Part shown: positions 1-13,174 of the stretch, piece after piece
Layout: every line of letters starts with the position of its first letter
How positions within the stretch are numbered: the first letter of the stretch is position 1
Made by a program: the position numbers and the translations under genes
Assembly (NCBI GenBank): GCA_013433145.1
Contig: CM024186.1
Coordinates: 496,001 to 560,000 of the forward strand
Source of the DNA: Ascaris suum
Lineage: Eukaryota; Nematoda; Chromadorea; Rhabditida; Ascarididae
DNA length: 64,000 nt
Direction of reading: 5' to 3'
The notes under the pieces: model-generated
The model's database searches: none
Told to the model about the DNA's origin: nothing
Seen by the model: only the letters and a program-made list of their open reading frames with translations

Positions 1-199
1 GCGTGAAGGCCACCCAGCCACCCAGTGTTTCGCTGCAGATAAAAATATGGTACTAGCAGCACGCACTACCCGAAATAAGATGCATATCTGGGGACGCCAC
101 TAAGATGCGCACTGAAACGACTCCCCCAGAGATACTTCACACTGAAGCGAGACACAACGACACATTGGTGAGGTGGAGCATTCACTCCCTAAAGCATAC

Positions 200-3100
200 C
201 CCATCGATAGTAACCGACGTCTCGGCGATGTTCGTACTCAACACACACTTCCGCACTCCCGGAGGTGCCATATCGAATACCTTCTCTTGTTCCTCGTTTG
301 AAAGCGTACTAAACAAAACTCGATGAGGCGCAGTCGTCAAATCACCGAACATCAAAAATTATCAATTTTATTTAAATAAAGAAGTAAAACAGTGCACATT
401 GAAGAGTTAACTTGCTACGCGACTCCAGCGTGCAACAAAGTAGCCAATGGTCTGTTTCCCTTCAAAATAGATCGATTCTGCTATCGATGCAAATCTAATA
501 AAGCAGTGTTCATCCAGCCTTTTCCGACTGACCACAAATAACAAACCTATGCAGCATTAGAATGATCCAGCGCTTTGTACGCTCGGCGTAGACTTTTAGT
601 GCTTCAGCAACCGTCGTGATTTCCGAGATTCCGTTGAGAAAAATGAGTGCGTCGCCTCTCTCTATTCGATCTACCTTCGCATCTATCAATTCCAAAACCT
701 TAATCAATATACTTCAATAAAAACGATATCAACCCAACAACTTCTCTAAGCGTTCATCCGGCAGAAACTCGTTTTGCGCCTAGAAGCTGCTTCTTAATCT
801 CCGTACTCTTCTAAAACAATCCCTCAATAATATCCGCTTTCATTCAGCACATACCGATGCGCTTCACGAATAAACCACTCCTATGAACTGGTAAAAAAGA
901 AGGTACATGGCATGTACAAATCCTCAAATCGATGTTCCCATTCTATATGAAATTCGATTTAGCTAATAAACATAAAAAAGAGGTGATGCAGTTAAAAATG
1001 AGTGGAAAACATACGTGCAAGTAAGGCAACGGATCGATTTTAGGTGTCCGTTTCGTATGCTCATAACTGGCCGATTCATTTATGGGCAGGTATTGAACGT
1101 CAACCGGGAAAAGGCGACCAGCAACCTGACACAATGTAAACTACTTCAGCTACAACAACGAAACACAACGTTTCTAATGAGTAGTATTTATTCGATACAA
1201 CTAACTAACAATACCAATACATACGTCATAATAAATAATGTGCATAGTGAACTGCGATAAACTTATCTCAACATGATACTTTACCTGTCAGGTCCACATA
1301 TTATCATCAATAAAGTGCCTTTTTAATCGCCTTAAGACTGATTGCGATTCGCAAAATAGCCTCTTATAAACCCTATCACTTCCATCGCAAGCAACCTAAG
1401 TTTATTCCAACTTGATAGCAATTATTACCTCACCCATACATACTGGTCTACTAGTACAACAAAGTCTTAGCATCCTCTGGCGAACCACTACCTTCTTCTG
1501 AGACCAAATCCAACTTCAACTTTTCACCTTCTTACATCGAAACATGCTCAATGCCTCAATATGTGGGGCGTAAGAAAATTCCGGCACACTAATGAAGTGC
1601 TTAAGAAATAATGTTCTGTCATGCTTGCAGACGTATTTCCTGTATTAAGCCCTCATCGTGCACTTTATGTTTTCAACTTCTTCGACACCTAGTTCCCTTC
1701 ACATACGGCATGTTGCAAACAGGGCTGCACTGTAATCCCCGTTCCGCTTCCCGAAATTTCAACGGCTTCAGGAAACCTTCATTTCTTGTGCGTTCCCTCT
1801 GTTCCCTCCATATGTCTGCGTGCCTGTGCATGCAAGAGTCTGTGTATTCATGTGCGCGTACAAGGACAACGCAGCAGTTCCAATTCTAGCCCCAAAATAC
1901 TGCTTTTCTTTAACTGTACTTCCGAGTTCTGCAAACATTCCAGTACAGTCGCAGTTACAAGTCACCACGACAGAAATTTGAAAATCTATGTATGGCGACC
2001 CATAAAAACTATGGACGTATGTGCGTGCTTGTACATAAAGATGCTCACCCAAAAGGACTTCGTTAAGGGAAACAAATCGTATAACTATTTCCTAGGCAGA
2101 TATTAATTTAAAAACCTCTGTTGCTTTATGAGAAGATCAAAGTCACTACACCGAGCAGAGATGCCTAAACCATAATATTTAAGGAATGCACCAAAATAAG
2201 GCTGCTATATAAGGACGCTCTAACAAAAGCCATCCTCGTGCAATAATTGTCACATCTGTTGAATATCACCTGAACAACGATCATAACATCTGTCCTAAGA
2301 GGATGAAAAGTTTTACCTGAACCTAACCTGTTCGCAACGATCGTAACACCTGTCCAAGCTACAAAATGTTTAGTTGTAACGATTGTGTGTGTAAGCTGCT
2401 CGATTGTACCCACGCAGCAGCCGAGTGTACTTATAGGACAAGGGCCATTGTTGTGAAACGCTCATGTGTGAGTCACTGTGATACTGTGAGGAGGCGATAT
2501 GAGGGCTGCCAGGCCCAGTGGTGGTTGTTGTGTGTGACTGTGCGGTGGGCGGCTGGTGAGCGCCGTCGTGTTTCGTTCGGCGTTGGTGGTTGCTGATTTA
2601 ATAAAAGTTGTAATGCTAACCGGCTGCTCACAAGAAACCGGGTGGCCCGAAGGTGTGGTGGGGCCCGTTACATAGTGAATGAAATCATGAGCGAATAACA
2701 CTTCACCTAACTCACCTGCGTTAACTAATATTCACCTAATTACAACTGCGTTAGTTAACATCGCCTAGAAAGATGAAATAATCAAGCCCTGTTCGAGAAT
2801 CATAGCTCTCAAAGCTTCCTCTGATTCAGTCATTTTACAAGAAATAGCGCATCAACCCGCTGGTGCCAGCTCGCTGGTACCACGTTCATATCACGAATCT
2901 ATTCGGCATTCAGCCGGGATCCGGAAGGCTCTGAGGCTGTAAGGTTGACGCTGGTAATGCAAAGCAGTTCTATCACTCCACCACTACTAATAAACCTTTA
3001 AAAGCAACTCACTGCTTCGACTAAACAATGCTATAAGCATAAACATTAACCCTCTTATCATGCTGCTTTTCATTATCAGCGTTAACATTACAGCCTCAGG

Positions 3101-6100
3101 GACCTTCCGAACACCGGCTGAATGCTGAATAGACTGGTGATAAGAATGTGGTACCGGCGAGCTGATATGAGCTGAACCCCATTCACTATATATTAGTATA
3201 ACTTTTTACTTTAATGCTAACCTAGACGCAGGAGAGAGTAATGCAAAAACTAAGTTGATGTTTTAGAAACGAACCTCGATCACCGGAGCTCCGGCAAAGT
3301 ATGAGGTGAAAAGTTCGAGATTGATAGTTGCACTCATGAGGATGAGCTTCAAGTCAGCGCGTCGTCGAATGAGTTCGCGAAGTAAACCCATCAAGAAATC
3401 ACCCGACAGATTCCTCTCATGTATTTCATCAAGAATTATCACCTGCAACTTTGCCGTGCACTAGGAAAGTCAAAGGTGCTAATAACCCCTCGATATCAGG
3501 TTCGAGAAGGATGAACATAAGGAGTTGTAATATACATATTCATGAAAGTCATACATTGAAATCTCATCCTCTAAATCCTCTTCGAAATTAAAGCATTACC
3601 GTACATCACAAACCGCATCGCTGTCATCTCCCTCCCCCTCGTTTTCTAAATATAAGAGAAAATAAAAGAGAAAGTTATGATGCGCCCTAAACAGCAGGAA
3701 TTTTTGCAGGATATATCACTGTACATAGGAATTACTCCGAGACTTTCTCTGAGAACAAGTATCGGACACTGCCATGTGGATAAAATTTGTGGTATCCTTC
3801 AAGAAACACCTTTCGCTTGCAGCCTCGAAGGTGCCAACGAGATTAAAAACCTCCACGACCTCATGGTTTCATTCCCGAGCATGATTTTCACCTGCCTACC
3901 CTTCAAAAACTTCACTGCAAAATTTGATGATGTTTAAGCTTTTTTGAGATTGGCCATGCAACGAGGATGAAGTCCCTCCCCCTATTCCACGAATTAATTT
4001 TCCAGGCCGACCCTCCGCATCCCAATGTCGAAAACTCTGAGGTGCAAAGATGGTGATGATGTCAGCACTTTTTGGCCTCCCTCCCGACTCGGTTAGCCTA
4101 ATCCTCTATGGCAGAGTTTCAAAAAGCACAACACTGGTTACTCGTAGATTCACACTTATGGAAAATGTTGGCAGCACAAGCATCTCTCAGAATGGGCTAA
4201 TGGCGGGCTTAAAAAACTCCCATAAAATAACAAAAGCCATCTCACCCCACTTATTCAGCTAACGAATCGTCAAGGTGAACTTCACAACGATCTTTTTGTG
4301 GGAAAATTTCACCCCGTCGAAAATCGAACATGAACTTTCGCAGCTGGACGCAAAAGGTACGGGTAGGTGACCGGGTAGGCTCCGAGGAAACCTTTCAAAG
4401 TGGACCTCCAGAATGGAGGTATGCAGAAAGAGGGACTTATGGAATTTTCATCCTATACTTTCTTCATAAGCAAAATCACAAAGCATGGAATGCTGCTGGA
4501 ATGCCATACGTGAAGAAAAATTTTCAAAGAGCGCTCCTGAACAGGTAGATGATTTTTCTGAAGATGCGCCAACATACCTTTCAAAAAGTAGTGATAAGTA
4601 AAACAAACTGACATATCAGATAACTCTATAGTTTAAAGAAAATTTCTGACCTTTAGACCTCAATGTTGCATGACTCTTCAAAAATAAAAATGACTCGACA
4701 AGAGCTCGTTCATTTGGATTAGGGCAACGACGACAACTGTGATAGGTGACGAATCATACGCATGCTTTATCCTCCGTCACAGAACAGATCTCTGCAGCCT
4801 CATAGCGCTCTCAACCTAACTTTCCCAAGTTGTGGAGTCCGAACCCTTTACTTCTTAGATGCAAAGTGAGCACTCTATCGCTGAGTTAAACTTCCTAGTT
4901 ATGCCTTCCTATGCCCAACTATCACCCCCCAGGTCTCTGTGAGCTTTGATATCAATATCACCATCGTACCATATCATAAGGATTGCCACATTTAAAAGTA
5001 GTTACAAACTAAACGTTACAATTGTTGCATTATATGTTTAAAATTATTGATATTGCAATAATTATATTACAAAGGCGCCCGATATGCAAAACTGTTCACA
5101 AAGAAAATACCGAATTTGTATGCGACCATACAATTTCCATACGGTAGAGTTAATCAATTATCGAAAAATGCTCACATTATGTTGTAATAAATCTGCATCG
5201 ATCTGCATCTGCCTCAGAAGTAATCCTTCAGTGAGAAAGAGAAGCCGTGTTCGTAGCGTTCGTGTTCTCTCGAAACGAATTTGATATGCAATGCTACTTC
5301 CATATTCATCGAGTGTTTCGAATGCAACACGACGTGCTAACGCTGTTGCGGCGATACGTCGTGGTTGTGTGCATGCTATTCGATCGAAATTCGCTTCCAG
5401 CAGATATTGTGGTACCTGGTTCAGAATACATTCAATCCTCGCAGAAGAACTTAAAATTCTACGATGCATCACTGGTAAGGTTATGTTCACTGCCATCAGC
5501 ACTAGCTCAGACAGCTCAACACCCTCAAACAGCTCAACAACGCTATCAAAAAGAACCACTTCAGCGAGCATTTGAAGTAAACACAACCACTTCAAGTTTT
5601 AACAGAAACAAAACCGATCTCACGATATACTGCACTCAATATCCCATTCCAATATTTCTGCATTTGGAGAGCTAAAAGCTTATATAATTCAAACGTCTGC
5701 TTTAAAACTTTATACCAGTGAATTCTGCGGCCAACTAGAGCACCTTAAGGATGGGTTTTTGCTTGAAAAACATCATCACAAGCCATAAAAGAAACAGGAA
5801 CCCCTGCATAATTCTTATCTCTGTTTCCTGAAGCGCATTTGCTAGTCCAACTATTAAATCAGCAAAGGAGGACAAGGGCGTAGAAAGCAATGACAAGTTG
5901 AGGACCAGCACATATCTGGAAGATAATCCTGTTCACGTATGTGATTAGCGGTGCAAGGAGGACATAGTTGCGACGTAGAGAGGAAGAAATGGACTTCGAA
6001 AAATTTTGCGATATGTGCAGTCATCGTCAGTACTTGGATCCCAAATTTATACGCATAAAGTTCTGGCCGGAAATATGAATATTTAACGTTTTCCCACCTT

Positions 6101-9100
6101 ATCAAATGTAAAAAAGGTGCAAAATGTTGGATTTGAAGTTTGCAAGTTTTAAATCATAGGTCAGTTTTTGAGACATTCTACGATACGATAAAGGCCTCTT
6201 AACGGCTGCAGATGGTCACAAAAAAGCCGGAGATGTCCAGTGATCAGCCAAATAAAGAAAATCCATTGAATAAAGACTGAAAACTATACGTAAAATTCAT
6301 TCATATAGACGGCACCATTTGCTCATCAAACTTTCGATTATAAAACGCTAACTAAAATCGAAGACTAAACCTATTTCGTGCTCAACTTCAATTCACGTGA
6401 TGGTGATGATCGAATATACAAAACTGGTTCTCGAACCTCTTTCTTTAGCATGGACTTGAACTTTAAAATTCATACATAATGAGGGACAAACCTGAGTGCT
6501 CTTGCCACATCCAGTATCACCAGCGATTATAAGAACCTGGTTCTGGAAGAAAACGGATTTAAATGCACACTGCAAAATATCGCATTCTATATCTTCATTA
6601 AAGACAAAAAAACAGACTGCATAATTCAGAGGAGAGTTAAGTGACGCACGAGTGAGAACAATTCATAATAAACGAGTCGCTAAAATAGCGTCTAGCCGAC
6701 CTGTCCTGGTAATGCCACATACCCTTCTTTCCATTGCTCTTTCTGCCACTACGAATTTCTCTTCATCACGCTTATTGTGGACGATGTTTCGCAGGCATAC
6801 AACACTGTTGGATGCATACTCGTGCTGAAGATGTTAGCCGTGACATCCAGCGATGGACCCTGACCCACTGCACAATGCGATTGTTGTTGAAAGCGATCCA
6901 ACCCGTTCTTCATCTTCTTATGAACTCACTGCTCAGGATATTATTCAGATCTGGTTGGCATCCGAGGTAAATTTAATCCCTCATTTCCTCTACTTCGGCC
7001 TCATCCTTTCGATTATGCCTTCCGTGCAAGAGCTGTTTCTCATTCATCTTGTCTTGGAGAGACTCATTTCTAGGCCGATTTCCTTGAAGAGAATTGACAG
7101 TTGCTGTAAGCTCACTTAAATAAGCCCCAAGTATCGCCTGTAGCGGCACAAGAGCATTTAACTCGAAGAATGATATCATATGAAGAACAATAAAAAGGAA
7201 TCGAAGTAAATGTGACCATTGCAGTGTTGGATCACAAGCAGATATATCTTGGTTGGCTCTTCGTCGTTTTATCCAACGGATTCTATCAGTGAATTCTTTG
7301 CATTATTTGCACATTCCAACGATCATCCATATCGCCATATAAAAGTGTCCCAGATTATGGTTTCTGCCAATCAGAACAGACCTGTATGATAGCCAATGAT
7401 CCGCAGAAGTGATACCACCCCATAAATCACTTTCTTGCACAATTTATCGGCTGCAATGTATGGCTAAAGGCAAAAGACAATCGCATTCACATCAATGGAC
7501 CACCTAACTGTATAAAAAAACAGCGGCCGACGAATAGGCTACTGCTTGACAGATACCATAACAAAAACAAAATTTAGTCCCATACCAGAACAATTCATCA
7601 ACAGACGACAATTAGACCTGGCGTATTGACGTTAGAATTCGGTGCGTCCATACGCCTAAAAGTAAAATTTTCCCAAACTCTACAATAAAATCAAGAAAAC
7701 CTTTGAGATCACATCGATAATGTGCTCACGATGAGCTGCGATCGGCAAATTATTCTGCGAAGTGCGAAGCTGCTTCAGTTGATTCAGTTTCTTCTTGTTC
7801 TCGTAAGCGATGAAGCACGCCAACGCATAAATCAATTCACGCATCACATAATCCTCTAGCTGAAAACATCCCTCTCTTTACAAACCTTCCACTATAGAAG
7901 ACTTTCGACTAAACCTCAAATTTTGACCTTACAGAACGAGTACCGCTATTCAATTTCAGCCGATAGGTAAAACGATACCAGCAAGGGAAAAACGAAAAAC
8001 AGGTTTACGGACCACCAATATGGTAGAAATAAAACGAAAATATGCAATCCAATTAATAAAAAAGCATGAGAAAAGAGAAAACCCTATCTGTGGCATATGC
8101 AAATACCACCCACTCTTTTCTTGCCAACCAACAAAACCTGCAAAACGCAATCCAATTTCAAAAGGGAGACGTTAGCTGCCCTAAGAAAACAGAATTGCAA
8201 ATCGTAATAATAAATGGTGGGAAAAGAACTTTTGTTTAATCCACAAGAATTTCTCCAAAAGGAAAACATCAGATTTTTCGATAATAACTTTTAAAAATAA
8301 ATGGACATTGGAATGACCACTTCAATTAAGTAAGGAACTGACCACCTCAACAAAAAGAAGCCTACATTATTCAAAAAGAAATAGACAAAATAATCCTCTA
8401 TGCAAAAATAGCGATCATAAGCCCTCCATGCCTAAAAAAGAACGGTCAAACGCCATTCCCACATAGAAAACTGCAATCAAAACCTAAAACAACATCTTTT
8501 GTGTACTCCAAATGATCACAGAATGATACGTTCCAAGGAATCACGCACACTCTTCGTTCGTTCACATACACAGGATATATAGCACCTGCATCTGCGCAAC
8601 ATAAAGATGTTAAGTAAGAGGCAAACTACAAACGGCCCAATACCTTTATGAATATAACAAGTCCGGAAGTATCCGAAGCGAGGTAGCACTACATGTGCTT
8701 TTGCCATTCCATTACCACACCTATCTAACCACCTTCATAAGCTGATGGCTAATAGAACATGTGCGGTTTATTCATGCCCCCAAGAGAGTGTAGAGGCATG
8801 TTTCGCAACCGTAGGGATATTGAACGTTGCTTGGTCCGCACCAAAATGCAAGCAAATTGATAGGTTCGGTCAATTAAGCTAGCAATGACGACCGAATATG
8901 CTGAATGGAAATTATTCATAAATAAATGGCCAAGTTCGAAGTAGTACAGGCAAGGTTTTATAGTATTCCTGAATTAAACGTGCCAACTATTCACTTAAAT
9001 TATAAATCTTCAGCATGAAATCAGCAACATGAGAGGAAATACAATCTCTGAATATTGGTAAGCACATAGAGCAGGTGGAACTTTCGAAAAATGCATTACC

Positions 9101-10769
9101 TCAATTTTGTCCCTGCACATGTGTATATGAGCGTCTACCTGGTCGGAATGTTCAGTTTGAAAGCCACCCAAGCTCCAAATATGGAAGATGGATGTACCAT
9201 AGATGAGTAAAGGTTGCACTATAAGACCATCTTTTACAACCTTTCACTATGATCAATCAATCAACACTGATCAGATCTCCATTTTACTGCGATCAAATCA
9301 TAAAAAAGTGCCCATGTGAAACATTTGTATGAGCGGTTGGTTCAGCCAAAATACAGAAGTATTACCTCGCATACCGCACTAATTTTTGAAAACTTAAGCA
9401 ACTGGCCGGTCAAACGAGGAAAATGCAAACGTGCATACTGTGCCAGTTCTTTAGACTCGCATTTTCTGTTATTTTCAGATACCTATTGCAAGTGGAAAGC
9501 CGATTCGCGTTTACCTCCCAGCTCTCTTACCGAAGGACCAAGTTATTACCTCTTACCTCAACCCTATGAAAAATAACGTCGAACGATAAATAACTAAACG
9601 AACGTTACGCAAATCAACGTCGGCTTTATGCGAGACATCGACAGCAACTCGAGAGGTGTGATACCTCTGGAAAGGACCGACGGGAACACCGAGATGATTG
9701 AAAGACGGTTTGCTCGGTGGTTCCTTGCATATGTCTCGCTTTCTCCTATAAGGAATAGACGACCATATCGTTGACGGCTTGCCACTCAATGAAACGATTC
9801 ATTCAATTGCCAACTATCCGAACTAAGAAAAAGCATTCTAATTCATGAATAAGATAAATATTATAGTGATATTCATCAAAAATTAATGGGAAATTCATTT
9901 TTATGCTTTTGAAAATCGAAAATTTCCCATCGCCATCGATTCGCTAATACGGCAAGAAAACATCTGTTTTGGACAAAAAAAAACTTTAAAAACCATCAAA
10001 ATTTACTTTCAAAGCGTCCGAGATTTCCATATAAATTTATAATTGAAAAATGCATTACACTCTGTACCTGCATAATATATGGCTTAGCCTAAGCCTATCC
10101 GCTCCTTGTTCATCACCCGCTAAATGATGGGGACAAAACAATCGGATTTCAAGGAAACGTGGCAGTTGCCCGAAAAAAATAGCGTGGAAAAGACCAAAGG
10201 AAGGAGGAAGAGAATATGTGCATTTTTCTATAGCCACAATCATGTTGAATTTACGAAGGATGTCCCGGAAAAAATGCACCATCTTCGGCAGGAGTGGTTG
10301 TTTTTTTAAACCACATCATATATATTGCTGATTTATGACATATTGCGGGCCATATACTAATATTGTTCAACTCCGCGGCTTGCTTACCGGAACATAATCA
10401 AAGTTTGCCTCAATTGTCTCCAACTAACCCTTCGCTCAACAGTTTTACTATATTTAATGACTTAAGCACTTAAACTGAATAGGTGAACATAGGTGAACAG
10501 TGAATACACCCAGTGTCCCACGTGTTGAAAAGCAATCAGCACGGTTATCCTGTGCACGTTCTACTTGTTAGAGAAAATTATGTTATAAGTTGCCCCAGCA
10601 AATCAACAGAAGCTGATATTACTTACCTTCGAAGCTGCTCCTGAAGCTTAACCAAAAAGACGAAAAACCTTCGCTCGAGCTCTGAACCTCGATCGGCTAA
10701 TTTCCATCGTTCCGCACCGAAAAAACACCTCCGAAGATGAGAGCGATGTTCGTTCCAATCGATATTCAT
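200..10769 (-). CDS. DHX34/smgl-2: DHX34-family DEAH-box RNA helicase, N-terminal 425 codons (partial)
   Basis: ATP-dependent RNA helicase of the DHX34 family, which acts in nonsense-mediated mRNA decay (smgl-2 in C. elegans). Exons, transcription order: 10627-10769, 9604-9745, 7701-7859, 6492-6542, 5176-5415, 3275-3442, 1015-1125, 547-698, 200-308; all phases join. Visible motifs: GDTGCGKST (Walker A, residues 156-164, in a 51-bp exon), TQPRR (181-185), DEIH (250-253), SAT (282-284), the DHX34-type AGRLFPV after motif [12 protein letters not shown], and [12 protein letters not shown] at the last visible codon. Residues 1-95 keep the family's DWN..R and FF patches. The remaining helicase motifs (VI onward) and C-terminal region lie left of the window; positions 1-199 are intron. 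The ATG follows a splice acceptor directly (GTTTTACAG|ATG), so it is either the trans-splice site or a further 5' coding exon exists. Family call firm; exon 2 is supported mainly by phase and weak similarity. Confidence 0.93.
2450..2680 (+). other. GC- and TG-rich island, possible LTR relic
   Basis: Composition differs sharply from the AT-rich intron around it. It contains TGTGA near 2452 and TCACA near 2630, which are inverted 5-bp termini, with AATAAAA about 30 bp before the second, and then a TGGTGGGGCCC block at about 2658 that resembles a tRNA primer-binding site. No second LTR, no polymerase remnant and no target duplication were seen, so this is only a suggestion of a solo LTR. Confidence 0.22.
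2867..3164. repeat. foldback element: ~101-bp inverted arms around a 95-bp loop
   Basis: The arm 2867-2967 is matched by the reverse complement of 3063-3164 with roughly 80% identity, including GGTACCAC, TCTATTC, GCATTCAGCCGG, CGGAAGG and CTGAGGCTGTAA blocks. The loop is 2968-3062. It has no coding capacity, so it looks like a MITE or foldback transposon remnant. It sits in the DHX34 intron 1126-3274 and would form a large hairpin in the pre-mRNA. No convincing target-site duplication is visible. Confidence 0.8.
4824..4895 (-). pseudogene. tRNA-Ala(UGC)-like relic
   Basis: On the minus strand a 72-nt stretch reads like tRNA-Ala: GGAAGTT, then an A-box-like TTAACTCAGCGATAGAGTG, the anticodon loop TTTGCAT, and the B-box-like GGGTTCGGACTCC, ending in AACTT, which pairs with the 5' AAGTT. 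The anticodon stem (CTCAC against CTAAG) and T stem are mispaired and the first two acceptor bases are unpaired. It is therefore a decayed tRNA copy or the head of a tRNA-derived SINE, inside the DHX34 intron 3443-5175. Confidence 0.6.
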
Positions 10770-13174
10770 CTGTAAAACACGTTCAACTTGCAAATTTGAC
10801 AGCCGTATGTTAAGCTTCTCACAATATACTAAACGTTATGCGTATGGCAATGGTGTTGAAATAGCCGTTCCGTTGTCGCGAAGGACTCGTAGCACAATTA
10901 CGTTGAAAAATTCTGCGAAATCGCCAAACTTAGTTCAATGTCTTATTAAAATTGCAATATATTTTATAACAATTTCTGAAGAATGATTTCTTAGAGTGGA
11001 TGACTTGTTTTATTATTTGCCAATGACGAGATCAATGACGGTTTGGTGTGGAAATCGTTCCTAATTATACAACGGAAATTAAAATGTTGTGAAGTTGCTT
11101 CGAACGTGTCTCAGGTGTGGTCACCTCGTTGTGTTTCTTCGGCAAAGATTTTTGAAAGCGTTCAAGAGTACTCCATATATGTGGCGCTTTCTAATGTTTC
11201 CCTGACCCTTCTCAGTTAACCGTTAGACTCCATCATGTTCTATACCTCATATACGTTTCTTTTTTATATCATTGAATCTTATATATTTATTTTCTGTGAC
11301 TTACTATCCTTTTTTTCTGACTGCCTTTATTTGAATATGATTAAATTATAAATAAATGCGCTTGTTCTTATCAATTTATGTTGGTGTCGTGATATGATAA
11401 AGTGTACTTCCGTTCTCGAGAATAAAAAAAAAGATTCAACTGAACTCGATTGAATGGTGACCCTCAGTCGAATCAAACTGTGAACATATCGGGTACCACT
11501 CACATCCTGAATATTAAACAGGTCACCCAACTATTTCCTCCCATACTCGAACCTGAAGAATTCGAGTATTGCATCAGTACCACATAAAGCATTTTGATCT
11601 CAATATTATGCTGTAATAGGCGTTATTATTGAGACAAGCAGTGCAGAGCACGGTAGCGACGCGTACGCACTGTGTACGCGAGTTGAGGTCCGTTCGCGGT
11701 TCGCAAATAGGGTACCTTCGTTTAAAAGCTATGCACTCAAACGTAGCCAAAGTTTTTGCGACCGCCCCTCTGAGGTGTTGTTTCGATTTCGATTTCGATT
11801 CCGATTTTAAGTGATGATTTATTAATTCTTTCATAGTTATATCTGCATCTAAAACAGTGGAAATCATCCTTTATGAATTTTTGAGTTCCAAGTGAATGTC
11901 CACTTTTTGTAATTAGATATTTTCATCTTTCGCGGTTTGTCGTAATCAATAGTAAAACTTTACTAAAATGTAATTCAGTAAGCATTAAAAAATACTCGAA
12001 ATTCAAAATCGCCTTGTTTCATGAGAATATCTTTTCGAAAATTTTCCGGTTCCGGTTTGCTCATTTCCGGTCGAAAAACGCTTAATTATCATTGCTTTGA
12101 GTTGATTATCGTATTGCGTTTAAAAATTGCCAACGTTTAATATTTATTAGTCCTCTTTTATTTCAAATATTCTCTTATTTTGTAATTTAATGTTTAATGC
12201 TCTCTTATTTTGTTCGATGTAATTTATCACGCGCTCATAGCTGTCAATTGTTTCCACAGTTCTCAGTCTTATATTCCATTTATAATTCCACATTCCTCAG
12301 TTCGTCAAAATATAGAATAAACTTCCTGTTGATATCATCCCAGCGTCTAGTTTTTTTTTGGCATCCTCTAGTTGCATAAATCATTTCGACCTTGTCTCGA
12401 TTTTCAATAACACTCTTATTCAGGGAAAAGAGTTCTTTTCTTCAATGAAATGCTAATGATTATAACTGGAATGAGATAGAAATACCTCTTATCCATCAAA
12501 TTTTCATGGGACAATGACGTCCACTTCCATAATTTCTTATCTTCTCATAGAAAATTTGTTTCGAATCCATAAAATTTTCGATATTTTGATGAAAAAAAAA
12601 ACCTTAGAAAGCAAATAATTTAAAAAGAAAGACGGCAACAATGAAATTGCAAAATTTTAAGACAAAAAAAATTTTTTTCCCCGATATGTTTGTTGTTTTC
12701 TTTCGTTATCGTTATACTTTTCTTTTCAAAATTCCTTTCCCTTATTCATATTAACTTCTGAAATAAATGATTTTCATATCTTTATACCCTCTTACTCCGC
12801 AAACGAGGTCTAAAAGCTCGCGATGCCTATGTCATGAAAATTCAATAGTTTTAGGCGTAGAGCTATGTGCATTTTTCAAGTAAAATGAGCATTCAAAGCT
12901 TTGAAAATTCACAACACCTAGAACAACTGTGAACGTTTCTCTTTTTGTTGACGATATATTTCGACCAAATGCCCTTTTTTAGTCCTCCTCCACCTCCCCA
13001 CCCCCCCTAACCTCTCGTCCGTCGACCTTCCAGGTCTTATGTGGGCGGATGTGGTGTGTGATCGGAACTCCCTAGAGCAATATAGGCCTCTAGTTGATAT
13101 CGTTGGATGTGGATGGATGCGGTCGTTTGCATAATTATTTATTCTGTAATTATAAAGTGAATTCTCAAGGTGAA
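10770..13174. other. divergent intergenic region between DHX34 and syf-1
   Basis: This 2.4-kb stretch separates two genes transcribed away from each other, so both promoters should lie here. Positions 10770-10780 form a splice acceptor abutting the DHX34 ATG. A short hexamer repeat of TTTCGA type occurs at 11781-11808. A pyrimidine-rich stretch at 12975-13015 precedes syf-1. Open frames here are short and match nothing I recognise. No TATA box stands out. Confidence 0.6.

Noticed and set aside
1..199. Possible further DHX34 exon at the left edge
   Set aside because: The expected continuation after TIDG is not encoded here; the stretch reads as intron.
3677..4548. Three plus-strand open frames inside a DHX34 intron
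   Set aside because: No family resemblance and different frames; could be a decayed transposon, but no transposase motif was seen.
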